A stretch of 64,000 bases of DNA. It comes from Saururus chinensis (taxonomy: Eukaryota > Streptophyta > Magnoliopsida > Piperales > Saururaceae). The notes under the pieces were generated by a model. It had not been told where the DNA came from and made no database searches. It worked only from the letters and a program-made list of their open reading frames with translations. Where the stretch lies: NCBI GenBank assembly GCA_035235625.1, contig CP141140.1, forward strand, positions 55,423,351 through 55,487,350, read 5' to 3'. Shown one piece after another: positions 11,386 to 22,500 of this stretch. The position numbers were made by a program, and so were the translations under genes. Within the stretch, counting starts at the first letter, position 1; every line of letters starts with the position of its first letter.

Positions 11386-13904
11386 AAGAATTGAGGGGGG
11401 AGTGAACCGGGTCCGGTTCATGGGGATAAAAGTGTCAAACAAATTCTAAAAAAATACTCATGTACCTGGAGAGGCTTAGGACTATTCTGACCAAGTTTTC
11501 GCTTGGGGAAAAATCCCAGAGCTTGTGAAATGACCTTTTTACCCCTGGTAGTTAAGTTATCGTGTGAAAATCACTTACCCAATTTAGAGGCTCCGGTTCA
11601 GGGGACTATGAGTTGATCTAAAAATTGAGAAAATTCTCAGTGAGAATTTAATGGGTAACTAAATTATAGGCTAGACCTTTTGGTAGGGAAAAATCTCAGT
11701 GAGTGGGTAATTAACCTTTTTGCCCTAGGTTTAATCGTAAACTGTTAAATAAACCTGTGTCGGTTCAAGGGGTTCACAACCCCGTCATATGCCAAGAAAA
11801 TTACACAAAGTCCATGAAGTCAAGTAGTATGCTTGAGTTCAATTTTGGACCCATTAGATGTCATTAAGGCCTTAAACCAAATGACAAAAATACCCTTATG
11901 CAAATCGGCCCATATTCACATGGATGCTATTAACGGGCCAATGTAATACTAAAACATTTTGAGAGTTAAAGACTTACCTGAGTGCAGAGAGGACTTTATC
12001 CAATGTTGGATAATTACTCTAATGCCCTTAGGTGCATTACGACCAGTTTAATAAAGATTTATTAAGATAACCCAAGGAGGGTTAGGGCACGAGAGCTCGA
12101 ATGATTCTTATATCATTAATGAATTCTATTATTGATATTATGATATGCTTAAACCTGTGTAGTTCTTATGGTTTATGTTGTTCTTTGTTTCGATTTTTGA
12201 TATTGATGTTGTGATAGTAATTTATCACTATCTTTAAATTATTGAAAGAATAATTGTTTGGGGTTTGATAGCTTTGGATTGGGAAAGAACACCTAATTAA
12301 GATAAAGACTAAAATACCTCAGAGGGGTGTGAGACTAGTTCATACAGTGAACAAAGCCTTAGACCTAATGATTTGCCTTGGTTGATGAACCGATGGCATG
12401 TCTCAAGTTGCAAACCTTAGTCTAGAAGGGACTAATAGGGTTTGGGATAGTCATTCAGAATCCTGGCTTATAGATGAGCAAGATAGGGTTCAGAATGGTT
12501 TCCTGAGTTTTAGCTCTATTGAGGAGCCGCTGATTTGACCATGTAGTTGCACCTCCCCATTGGAGGGAGTTCTTTGTGAGCCGGGCTCACCGCAGATCTA
12601 TTGAGGATCTTTTAGTGTACACGCAATTAGGGTCGCTGACATCCTGCTTGGTTGGCGTCTCTGACCACTTCTATTCAGGTGTAGTTGTGGGTCATGCCCT
12701 TCCACTCCGGTTAGGTCTTTATGGGCTAGGTTGGGAGATGGCACTTCCTGGTGGATTCCAGGAAGTTTCGTTGTCATTTGTCACTTAGGTTGACATCTGA
12801 TGAGTCTGTCTGTCATTGGGATTAGACGAGAATATTAATTATCAAACAATGGTTCGAGAGATAATTAATAACATTGATTGATATTGTTTGTTTAATTAGA
12901 ACAAGTGGAACGATTAAAGGACTTGCATAAAATGTAGGTTGCTTGAAAATACTTAAGCATTGCATGTGTAATGCTATGCTTCTTAGCATAGTGTAGTATT
13001 AGGTAGAACTACGTCTAGATCCAATCTTGTTGGAAACATTGGAGATGTTATCTGATGAGTACATAGGTAACTAATATCGGATGATGTTGGCCCGATCCGA
13101 AAAATATTAATAAAACCTTTTGTCCTTTGGAAGCTCTTCTCCTGTAGGCGGAGATGCTCCATTGTGGTTGTTGTTTGGTTTGCTTTGTTGCAGATTCTCC
13201 AGGCGATGACATTGAGACCAAGGCAGGCGAGCATAAGAGGTTTTTGCGTTTCTGCAACTCTGGTACGTTTGTGTACCTCTATCATGAGAGTCAACTTGTT
13301 ATTTATTTTCAGACGGGTGACAGACTTGTACTTAGATAGATGAGCTGGTCTTTATGAATTTTCTGTAACGACCCATTTTTCGGTTACGCTTAATCCGGGA
13401 GGGTTAAGGGTAATTCGGTAATTTGAGATTAATGTTAAGGGTATTCATTAGATAAAATACCCGTAGCCAGGTAGATCTTGGCATATCGAGCATAACGATT
13501 CGAAGAACGCGCGAAACGGAGGTTGGGACCGGAAGTAATGACCTCGGGAAACGTAGATAATAGGTGGGACCCACTTGGAAATAGTATGATTTGCTGCTTT
13601 AAGTGGGTTAGTATCGAAGGGCTTGTCAATACGAGTCCAACGGTATGAAGAACGCGCGAATCCAAATCCGGGGTAGGGAGATACGCGCGTTTGAAGATTT
13701 GATTTAAAAATAAAAAAGAAAAATTAAAATATGTGGTGCGCGCGCGACCGCGGCGCGCGACTTGCGCTCGTCGCGCTGCGCATGGGCAACGTGAAACGGC
13801 GGGTGCCGCCGCCCGAAACTGCAGCGCCGCCATTTCTGGTGGCACGGCGCCGCGGTTTCGGCGGCTCGGGGGCTATTTATACCCCCATTTTCGCTTCATT
13901 CTGG

Positions 13905-14425
13905 ACCAGAACTTCTCTACCCCTGTTTCTGACCGTTCTGAGGCCGATTAAGGCCATTAAAGACCCGTTTCCTACTAAATCGAGTATGCTCTACGCAATG
14001 GAGCTGCCCGTTCTTTGAGTTGGAGACCGTATGATGAAGAAACGTCCCAAGACAAGAGGAGGTTATGTCCGTTATCTTCATGCACCAATGAACTTCATTT
14101 TCTCTGTTTCTGGCCATCCCAACTCCGATTTAGTCAGTCCAAGAGGCGTTCTTGACTAAATCGAGTATGTTCTACGTGGTGGAGGGTTCCGTTTTCTGAG
14201 TTGGCAATCGTATGAAGAGGAAACGCCCCAAGACAAAGAAAGGTTCTACCCGTACCGACAAACTTTGTTTTCTCTGTTTCTGGTCATCCCAACTCCGATT
14301 TAGTCAGTCCAAGAGGCGTTCTTGACTAAATCAAGTATGTTCTACGTGATGGAGAGGTCTGTTCTTTGATTCGGCAACCATATAAGGAGGAAATGCCCCG
14401 AGACAAGGAGAGGCTCCACCTGTCA
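13905..14425 (+). repeat. ~170-180-bp tandem repeat, about 2.8 copies
   Basis: Anchor gagtatg(c/t)tctacg recurs at 13982, 14163 and 14333; anchor tctctgtttctggycatccc recurs at 14101 and 14271. The spacing is 181 and 170 bp. The block lies just downstream of the TATA-like sequence of E4. Confidence 0.8.
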
Positions 14426-14742
14426 TCCTCGAGCAACGAACAAGAAATATGGGCCCGGAGCAAGACAGGATTTTGTCCGAAGTTGCCAAGCTACATCAAG
14501 AGAAGTAATCCAGACTAGGGGAGGTTCTGTCCGCCACTCACGGGCACAGGAAACGAGAAGAGTCTCTGGCAAGGAGAACATATATACGTAGTCTTTCGAT
14601 ACAAGACGAGGAACGTATGGAGGCTAGAGGAAGCTCCGTCTAATATCTTCAGATCTGAAGGGGAGGATGCTCGTATGAGCAACTCCGTATACCGCTACTA
14701 TACGAGACATAAGGGCAGTAAGCAACTCTGTATTCCGCTACT

Positions 14743-15355
14743 ATACCTATATGCTATGTATCTATATGCCATGCTAGGTGCCTATATGCTATGCTATGTG
14801 CCTATATACTATGCTATGTGCCTATATACTATGCTATGTACCTATATGTCATGCTATATGCCTATATACTATGTTAGATGCCTATATGCCATGCTAGGTG
14901 CCTATATGCCATGCTATGTGCCTATATACTATGCTATGTGCCTATATGTCATGCTATGTGCCTATATGCCATGCTATGTACCTATATGCCATGCTAGGTG
15001 CCTATATGCTATGCTATGTGCCTATATGTCATGTTATGTGCCTATATGTCATGCTATGTACCTATATGTCATGCTATGTGCCTATATGTCATGCTATGTA
15101 CCTATATGCCATGCTATGTGCCTATATACTATGCTATGTGCCTATATGTCATGCTATGTGCCTATATACTATGCTATGTGCCTATATACTATGCTATGTA
15201 CCTATATGCCATGCTAGGTGCCTATATGCCATGCTATGTGCCTATATACTATGCTATGTGCCTACATACTATGCTATGTGCCTATATGTCATGCTATGTG
15301 CCTATGTACTATGCTACGTGCCTAGATGCCATGATGTATACTTACATGACATGTG
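14743..15355 (+). repeat. 20-bp minisatellite, about 30 copies
   Basis: The unit is cctatatgccatgctatgtg, repeated in exact 20-bp register from 14761 to 15320 (28 units) with frayed ends. Most variation is at bases 8-10 (gcc, gtc, gct or act) and in a few bases near the unit end. Since 20 is not a multiple of 3, three units make 60 nt, and all three forward frames stay open across the array, giving Met-Cys-Tyr-Leu-rich frames of 123-197 codons. These are not believed to be genes. Confidence 0.95.
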
Positions 15356-16231
15356 TGGTCTCGCTCTAGGGTGGAGCGAGGCGTGTAATTTGTGTTCTTG
15401 GTCTCGGCTCAGTGATAGAGCGAGATATGTGTATGAGATTTTGATCCCGCTCTGTGGTAGAGCGAGATGTACGATTCCGTTAATTTATTAACTTCCGCTT
15501 GACTCCGATATATGATGAGTGTTTGTATACTCTGATTAAATATTCGGAGCTATGTATTTTATACGTATGATTTTGTGATGTTTGTAGTATGTAGTAGCCA
15601 TTAGGCAGAACTACGTTCGGATCCGATCGTATTGGAATAATATCCAATACGTACGTAGACAACCAACGGCAAGGCAACGTTGGCCCGATCCAAATCATTA
15701 TAATAATATGTTTTATCTTGTTTTACATGCGACGAACTATGAAGCTTCGTCGTATGTACGTGTTTGTTACAACCTAAGTCTACGTACGAGGAAGCCTTAA
15801 AGCTCCGTAGTGCGTAGACGAACGTTGTACCTCTCGCACTCAGACGATGATTCCTGGCTCAAGGAAAGAGAAAATTTCCTATTAGTGATTTGTGGGCCCG
15901 GCTCGGGTCGGGTCGTTACATTTTCAGACATTAAATAATATCATATGATTTGATATACGTATTTGTGAACCCCAATTATCATGACTTGGATATTTAATCG
16001 AAGGGTTTATTTTGTATTTAAAGAAAAAAAAATTTCTTGCTTCGTGCTATTTAAAAATACTTTTAAAAATTCGGGTCGTGACAAGTCCCTCTCAAGGTTG
16101 TTCCGGTTCCACGACCTGCCAAGGTTGTTCTTCGACATCCCGGGGTTGTTCGATGACCTCCAGTGGTTGATCTTCGATCTCCCGGGTTTGCTCCAGGTAT
16201 TCTGTATTTATTTTCGATAAAAATCTAGTTA

Positions 16232-16500
16232 TTACGGTCCTTTGCAACTTCTAACCAATCTTCTTCTTTGGTTTGGTGGCAACTTTTGGTTGCCATTTCT
16301 CTGTTTTTCAAAAAAGTAATCAGTCGTGTTAGTACATACACGATAAACGATTATATCATCTTTTACATTACACAATAAAACTACATATCGTATTGATGGA
16401 AAAATGAATAATCGTGTTAACAATCACACCACCACAAACAATTTGTTTTCTTCAGTAACATCTGCTTCAATGCTCGTGTGATCAATGACATGACCATAAT
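16232..16500 (-). repeat. intron of Ulp1-like gene with palindromic motif
   Basis: Non-coding stretch between low-complexity exons. It has gtcgtgttagtacatacacg at 16323-16342, aataatcgtgttaacaatc near 16408 and ctcgtgtgatcaatgacatg near 16474. Confidence 0.55.
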
Positions 16501-17338
16501 GTAATCATTGTTCTTAATGCATGACTAGGTAGTCTATCGTGGCCTCGGTTATATGATTATCCCTTTTCAAAACACGATACATTGCAACATCGTACTTACT
16601 CAAAATGAATCTCTCATCCACTGGCTGAGGGACTTGTACTGGTTGATCTTGGGGGGCAGATGGCTGGCAAGCTTCTCTGAATTTTGAAGCTCTTGCCTTT
16701 AAACGAACCAACGGGGATCCTTCAGTTCTTGGAGGAGGGATTGATGCTTGGGCGACTTCCGGCTGAGGGGGTTCAGGCGGTTGTTCTGTCTCCTATTCAT
16801 CAGGGGGTTGCATATGTTCTATGAGGCTAGTTGTCACCTTGAGATCATTCTTAACACGCTGGAGTGCAGCTTCAACATGCTCCGTGTTCCATTCCCGCTT
16901 ACCGTAGAGAACATCCTTCTCCAAAACAACTTCACAAATTCCCGTCATGACATCAACTAGCATGACGAATGATTCAATGACATCCTGGCCAAAATCTACA
17001 TTCCCAGACATCTCGCTGTGGAGGGCGTGGGGGGTCTCATTGGCTAGAAAGTATGTGTACCTGCCTTCTTAGCCTTTGGGGTCGCTCTTTGGCCATCCAT
17101 CAAGTGCGCCTCTTTGGCAATTGGTGTGATGCGCTTAATAATTTGCAAGTCTGGCTTCAGCCTTATGAAGACATCCTCGTACCACTTCCTCATCCGGTGA
17201 TGAGCTAGAATCTTCTTCCTCTCCTTTTCGTCGGCCGGGTCAAGTTTATAGGCCTTCTCCACGTCGCTCAAATACACCTCAGTCTACATGGAGCACCACT
17301 GGGAGCTCATATGGATGTATGCTCATAAAACCATACCT

Positions 17339-17673
17339 GGCAAACAATACAAAAGAATATAGTCATTAGTGTAAATGGTCAATATTTTTAGTATGACAAA
17401 TTAGTAGTGTTATTGATACCACGCTTTGAGCCATATCGTGTGTCCGGTAACATGATACATACTGATTGTCTAATGTCCTACACACGATATTACACTTAGT
17501 CATGTTACTGAGAACACGATATGTCTAAGTGCATGTTATATGTCGTATGTTTGATAACACAATTGAGTTCATATCGTGTGACCGATATGGCGATATTTAT
17601 CTGTTCGTAAACATATTGTGGCATTAGCAAGACGATATTAGACTATGCATGGTATAAAACATTCGAGCGTTAC
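17339..17673 (-). repeat. intron of Ulp1-like gene with palindromic motif array
   Basis: The donor on - is the complement of 17672-17673 and the acceptor AG is next to 17338. Copies include ccatatcgtgtgtccggtaa near 17431, acacacgatattacac near 17490, gagaacacgatatgtc near 17511 and catatcgtgtgaccgatat near 17570. Confidence 0.6.
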
Positions 17674-18419
17674 CTGGAGCACTAATGAAGCCCCAATGAG
17701 AATTCTGGCCGTGGCGGAACACTCATCCTGTCTGCTCATGATGTTCTGGTGGGTTACTGATATGCCTCTCATCAACATATCATGTACAACACCAACCAAA
17801 TTGTAGCTCCCAATGACCGACATGTCATATAAGTAATCACACAAAGTTAGGGATACGACTCTGTTGCTCTATGTGAATAACATGAGGACACCCATGTGCA
17901 CGATTGTGAACCGTGCTAAGTCGTCATCTGAAATAGTCCTTGTTTTGTCAGACACTTCTTTCAACATTTCTTCAAGTCCTGTCTTCTCCGGCTGCTTCCC
18001 TTGGAAGAACTTCTTGTGGAATTGCCCCTTGACTTGGGTAGCCTTCCCCTCTCTACTCTCCAATTTACATGGGTTCTCTTTCCCCCTCAAACCTGTGATC
18101 ATAGCCACTTCAGCCATAGTTAGGGGTAGTCTTTTACCCTTTATGTTAAAGACCTCCAGTGAGACGTCCCAACAATCACCAATGAGTACATCCAACAGCG
18201 GCTTGGAGACGATGATGGGTTCACAATCATATAATAGGTAGAACCTAGTCTCCACCAATATGGCCTTCCATCCCGGACGTGAATTTACAAAGTCTTTTGA
18301 TAGATGCAGTCCAGTGGGGAAACTATTCGTTCCCAGACCCAGTCTTCTTCCGTAGATTCTCTTCTTCTTCCCTTCTGCAGCCTTCACTGACTCCGCCATT
18401 TAATGTAATACTCTAACTT

Positions 18420-18700
18420 TATGTCTGCAAAATTGGATAAATATATGTCAATCAACAATAGGTCGTGACCATAATCAATAGCCACATTGATTTACATTAT
18501 CTAACTAACTTGTATTTATATGATAAGTATATTTATCGTGTGCTCGAACATACGCTACGAGGAAGTTGCATACACGATATCATAATGGTTGAATATCGTG
18601 TTTCCAGCGTCTTATCGAACACATGATATATGACTCATCGTCTTTCTGACCCAATGATAGTCTACTTCGGCTGCCTATGTCGTGTGCTCTCATACACGCT
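18420..18700. repeat. palindromic motif array upstream of DUF1985-like exon
   Basis: Copies: ttatcgtgtgctcgaacata near 18533, gcatacacgatatcataatg near 18568, gaatatcgtgtttccagcg near 18591, and tcgtgtgctctcatacacg near 18679. This is the last place the motif is seen and is taken as the right side of the MULE. Confidence 0.55.
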
Positions 18701-19594
18701 AAATAAAAAATTATGCATACAAATATCCGAAATGCCTTACCACGAAACTGCCGCTACTATTCTCCGAGCCAGATTAACCACTCGTTCGGCCACTGCTTTT
18801 CTACAAAGTTTACTCATTTACCTGGATCGCCGTAAACCCGAACCCTCGCTATAAAGAAGAACCACCTTTAGGGTGTATAGTTTCAAAACTCAACTTCGCA
18901 AACTCGTTCCAAAACTTGTTCTTTGCAAACTCGTTCCAAAACAAAAAAACTCTAATCTTCCATATCTGGTCGAATAGGTCGTAAAATCTTCTCCCACACT
19001 GTATGAACGGTGCTCAACCAAAGTACTTTGCAATCGGAATAGAGTTTTAAATTGGAATAAGGTTTTCAATCAGAGGAATCACCGGCGTCTGAAGTTATAT
19101 GCCAATAAATGCAACTGTGAGGATTTTACACGATATAAAATTCTACCTCTGGTTAGGGGTATTTTAGTCCCAAATTTACCTTATATCATGTTATTCCATT
19201 TTTTATGGTATTTTCTTTTAAAATCCAAAAAATATAGAAATTTTTATTCTTTAACAAAGTAATATAGAAAAAATTCATAAAACTAATATACCCTATAAAT
19301 TATTTATGTGCGTCATCTCATAAAATCTGAGAGCGTGATACCCGGGCCTATAGATACAATCACACGTAGGCTCTACATTCTTGCTAATACAAGTAAAACA
19401 AAACCCGAACAAAACCCGATCTATTAGAGTGGGGTTGGTTACAACCGAAAGTGGCAAACGAATCTCAGAAAGGACCACTTATTTACCGCAATTAAGAAGA
19501 ATCCGGGATTGGGAGTACCAATAATTTATCCTCAACGTCACGATTGTTAAGAAAGTGGTAGTCGAAGTAGCGGGGATTAGTGTGGAAGTCAGTT
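18700..19594 (+). promoter_or_regulatory. upstream region of the CCR-like gene
   Basis: No coding exon was seen. A short direct repeat (cttcgcaaactcgttccaaaac then ctttgcaaactcgttccaaa) lies at 18894-18944. The region sits between the right side of the MULE and the start codon of the reductase at 19595, so the promoter probably lies here. I could not point to a convincing TATA box or a specific cis-element. Confidence 0.35.
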
Positions 19595-22500
19595 ATGGCT
19601 ACATCACCGTCTCCGTCGCCGGCGTCCAAGGTGGTGTGCGTGACGGGCGCCAACGGCTTCATTGGTTCCTGGCTAGTCCACGCCCTCCTCTCCCGTGGCT
19701 ACACCGTCCACGCCGCCCACCAGCCGGGCACCCCCACCGCCCACCTCCTCTCCCTCCCCTCCGCCGACTCCCGCCTCCTTCTCTTCCCCGCCGATCTCCT
19801 CGATGCCCCTGCCCTCCGCGCTGCCGTCTCCGGCTGCTCTGGCATCTTCCACGTCGCCTCTCCCTGCACCCTCGCCCCCCCGACCAACCCCGACCTCGAG
19901 CTCCTCCTTCCCGCCCGCCAGGGCACCCTGAATGTCCTGGAGGCGGCTGTTGTCGCCGGAGGCGTCCGGCGGGTCGTGATCACGGCCTCCATCTCCACGC
20001 TCATCCCCAACCCTCACTGGCCCCACCATGCCCGGCCCGTCGACGAGTCCTCCTGGACGGACGTTGATTACTGCAAGGCCCACCAGGTGGGTTTTCTTCT
20101 TCTCCTTTTTAGTTCAAAATGCCGGTCATGTTTAATCTTGAATTGACAAATAAATATCGGTTGATATAAATTCGAGAATTGGCATAAGTGGCTGCCGGCA
20201 TTCTAAGGAAGATAGAAATTGTTACTAATCATGATATCACAAGTTTAATGTGGAAGGATATACCTGAATATGAGTTGTCGTTCTGATATGGGGGTCTATC
20301 ATGGTGGTTTTATGGTTTCTGGTGATAAATTAGGAGTGATCCTATGTGGGATTATTAAATCAGAGTATTTCTATTCCTGTTAGTTTTCGTTCGATTTTTG
20401 TATGAAAATTAGCAGTTATAGTCTTGAATTCCAGTTTTTTTTTTATATGAGCTTAATTTGAACTTCTTCTTTCAAAAAAAATATATAAATATGTTAGGAA
20501 GAGTAGAATGTTTATTAATTTTATCTCATGCTTAAATGTTCAAAACAACTTTGGTTCACTATTTATAAAACAATTGATATAAAATACAAAAAAAAGGAAA
20601 GAAATCCAAATAAATTTCACAAGAATTATTTCTAGGCCCATAGATATATATTGGATTTTCTCTAGTTAAGTACCTAAAATTCCATGTAAGAACCCAAGCT
20701 GGAAATGAGGGCTTCTTTTGTTGAAGCGTTTTCCTTCAATTTTTGTTTTTAACTTATATGGCAGGAATGGTATCCATTATCAAAAACAATGGCAGAGAAG
20801 GCAGCATGGGAATTTGCGCACAAGCACGGGTTGGATATAGTAACTGTACATCCCTCAACCTGCTTGGGGCCGCTTCTGCAGCCTAGCTTGAATGCCAGCT
20901 CTGCGGTCTTGCTCCAGGTGCTCCAAGGTCAGCTCTCCATGCGCTATATTATTGCTTTACTAATGTCCATATTGTGGCTTTTACTTAAATCTTATTAGCA
21001 TAACATCGTTAATTGGCTACCAAAAGCCTCTAATTTTACCCATGTTTTTAGTTTCCATTTTCTGAATAGTAAAGGAACAGTACATGGACACCAGCATGGG
21101 GAATCAAACCCTTGACTTTCCCCCATACTTTTATGCTCTGTAGGTTTACCAAGAAGGCAAGCGCAACTGGACAGAATTAAAATTTCTTGTTGAGATGTCT
21201 CCATCTCTGTGTGCCTGTAGCTGTAACATTAGTATGACATATTGGAAGGCCTGCCATATATGCAACATATTGCTAGAAAAGACCTACTGACAAGCAGATG
21301 TTACTGTATGATTTCTAGATGCTTGCTATGTTGATTAGAATTGACAGATTTGTGAATTTCTTTTTAGGGTCACAGGATAAGCAGGGGGACCATTGGCTGG
21401 GCTGTGTGCATGTTAGAGATGTTGCTGATGCACACGTTTTGCTCTTTGAGACACCTACTGCTTCTGGAAGGTACCTTTGCACTAATGGGATTTACCAGTT
21501 TAAGGACTTTGCAGAGAAGGTGGCAAAGCTCTTCCCACAGTATCCTGTGCATAGGTACCAAATATGAACACCTTTTCTTTTTCTTTTTCTTTTTCATTTT
21601 CAGAAGGCCTTTGCTGTTTGTATTTATCTTTTATAAGAAAAGCATTCTACAAAAGCATATGCGTATCAAAATTTGAATAGTAGCTGTTCAGGATCTTGCC
21701 ATTTCACATGAAGTTCATTTGTTGTTTTTGTACTTTCTATGCTTCACAAAATTTTGTAAATTTTGATTTTATAGATGTCATAATCCAAAGAAGGTGTTGC
21801 ATATTTAGTATGAGTTTGTGAGAAGTGAAAGTGAAGGGCATTGGTAAGTGAGCATGCTTATTCTGTCATATATGGAAGTGTAAAACTGGAACCACAACTG
21901 GCTTGCGACTGCAGCTTATAGTGGTAGACATTCTACATAATGACCACTGTCAACACAATACATAAAAGAACCTAATGTGTAGTTTCTAGTGTACTGTAGT
22001 ACTTATCCAGGCTTTTCTTTGCGGTTTGTTTGATATTGCACACCAAGGATAGATATTGGATTCAGGCAAGAGTATCTCTGTCAAATTGGAAAGGGTTAAC
22101 TTTTAAAGTTTCTGATGAAAGCCATAGTTCAGTAAGAAGCAACCCTGGCTAATTTAACCTGATCTTTTAGAGTTTGCGGCTGATTTTATGCTTTGGATCA
22201 GTTCAAGGCTGAAAGGCAGATCAAACTAATAAGAGTTTGGTTTTGATGCTACAGTAATTTTATAGATGTCACATTATTTTTCTTCCAGAAGATCGTGTGA
22301 ATAGCTAATTATAGCTATTCACACTTCAGAACATGTTTGAGGGAGGTGATAATTGGACCCATGTGCTTGTTTATGGAGCATTGATTAGATGGGCTTTGGG
22401 TGGGAGATGGTGTTTGTTTTTTAGTTTGGATTACAGTGTAAAGGAGCATCGTTTGTCCAGGCAACCATCTGTCTTCATCAAATTAGAGTGAAATTGAACA

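Larger units (their letters stand above)
13364..15920 (+). mobile_element. TG...CA element E4 (solo-LTR-like), nested in E1
   Basis: The ends are TGTAACGACCC and its exact complement GGGTCGTTACA, flanked by a perfect 5-bp duplication TTTTC (13359-13363 and 15921-15925). The related element at 36,799-39,592 shows the uninterrupted site (atgagctgttgttaaaattt), which confirms the insertion. A TATA-like ctatttata at 13873 suggests transcription on +. There is no coding domain. Length is 2,557 bp, most of it taken up by a 170-180-bp repeat block and a 20-bp minisatellite. Confidence 0.82.
10203..16083 (+). mobile_element. TG...CA element E1 (solo-LTR-like), 5.9 kb with nested insert
   Basis: It starts TGTAATATCCC and ends GGGTCGTGACA, with flanks GGTCC (10198-10202) and AGTCC (16084-16088), a 5-bp target duplication with one mismatch. 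Without the nested insert (13,364-15,920) it is about 3.3 kb. A TATA-like tttataaaaagg at 10581 follows a region shared, in the other orientation, with the end of the element at 28,390-35,846; its right half matches 37,100-39,592. No gag, pol or integrase coding was seen. The best reading is a long solo LTR of an unassigned LTR retrotransposon. Another reading is a non-autonomous element with TGT...ACA ends. It interrupts the Ulp1-like gene inside its Glu-Gln-Pro repeat. Confidence 0.75.
8562..18399 (-). pseudogene. Ulp1-like C48 peptidase with DUF1985-like N-terminus, split by insertion
   Basis: The gene reads from 18,399 down to 8,562. Inferred exons are 17,674-18,399; about 16,500-17,338; 16,084-about 16,230 joined across the insertion to 9,456-10,202; and 8,562-9,152. 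The first exon resembles the DUF1985-like region found next to plant Ulp1 domains (LPLTMAEVAMITGL). The middle exons are low-complexity, with a Glu-Gln-Pro repeat. The last exon is the C48 peptidase domain: counted from its first Met, His70 (VKGHFLLLIV), Asn87 in the usual Asp place (WYNPL), Gln134 and Cys140 (NEDCGLFVMYY). Family members usually act as desumoylating cysteine peptidases; this copy sits in a MULE. The last domain is open from end to end, but the first exon has one stop near residue 177 and the middle is frame-broken, so the gene is not functional as a unit. Confidence 0.78.
488..18690. mobile_element. Mutator-like element (MULE) with transposase and Ulp1/DUF1985-like gene, decayed
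   Basis: One element is inferred because a mudrA-like transposase pseudogene on + and a Ulp1-peptidase-like pseudogene on - lie tail to tail, and the introns and spacers of both carry the same palindromic ATCGTGT/ACACGAT motif. MULEs that carry a Ulp1-like peptidase gene are known in plants (the KI-MULE or Kaonashi type) and often lack clear terminal inverted repeats. None was found here, so the outer limits are only where the coding or motif signal fades. The element is dead, with many in-frame stops and a 5.9 kb insertion at 10,203-16,083. An alternative is two neighbouring elements, but the shared motif argues against that. Confidence 0.72.

Noticed and set aside
10838-11449. Many overlapping Ala/Gly/Pro/Arg-rich frames on both strands
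   Set aside because: Composition effect of the GC-rich block in E1; no start context, domain or conservation signal.
14675-15491. Three overlapping Met/Cys/Tyr-rich open frames of 123-197 codons
   Set aside because: They are the three forward frames of the 20-bp minisatellite; the unit has no stop in any of these frames, so openness carries no coding evidence.
19673-20083. Gly/Glu-rich minus-strand frame of 136 codons
   Set aside because: Antisense shadow of the GC-rich first exon of the reductase.
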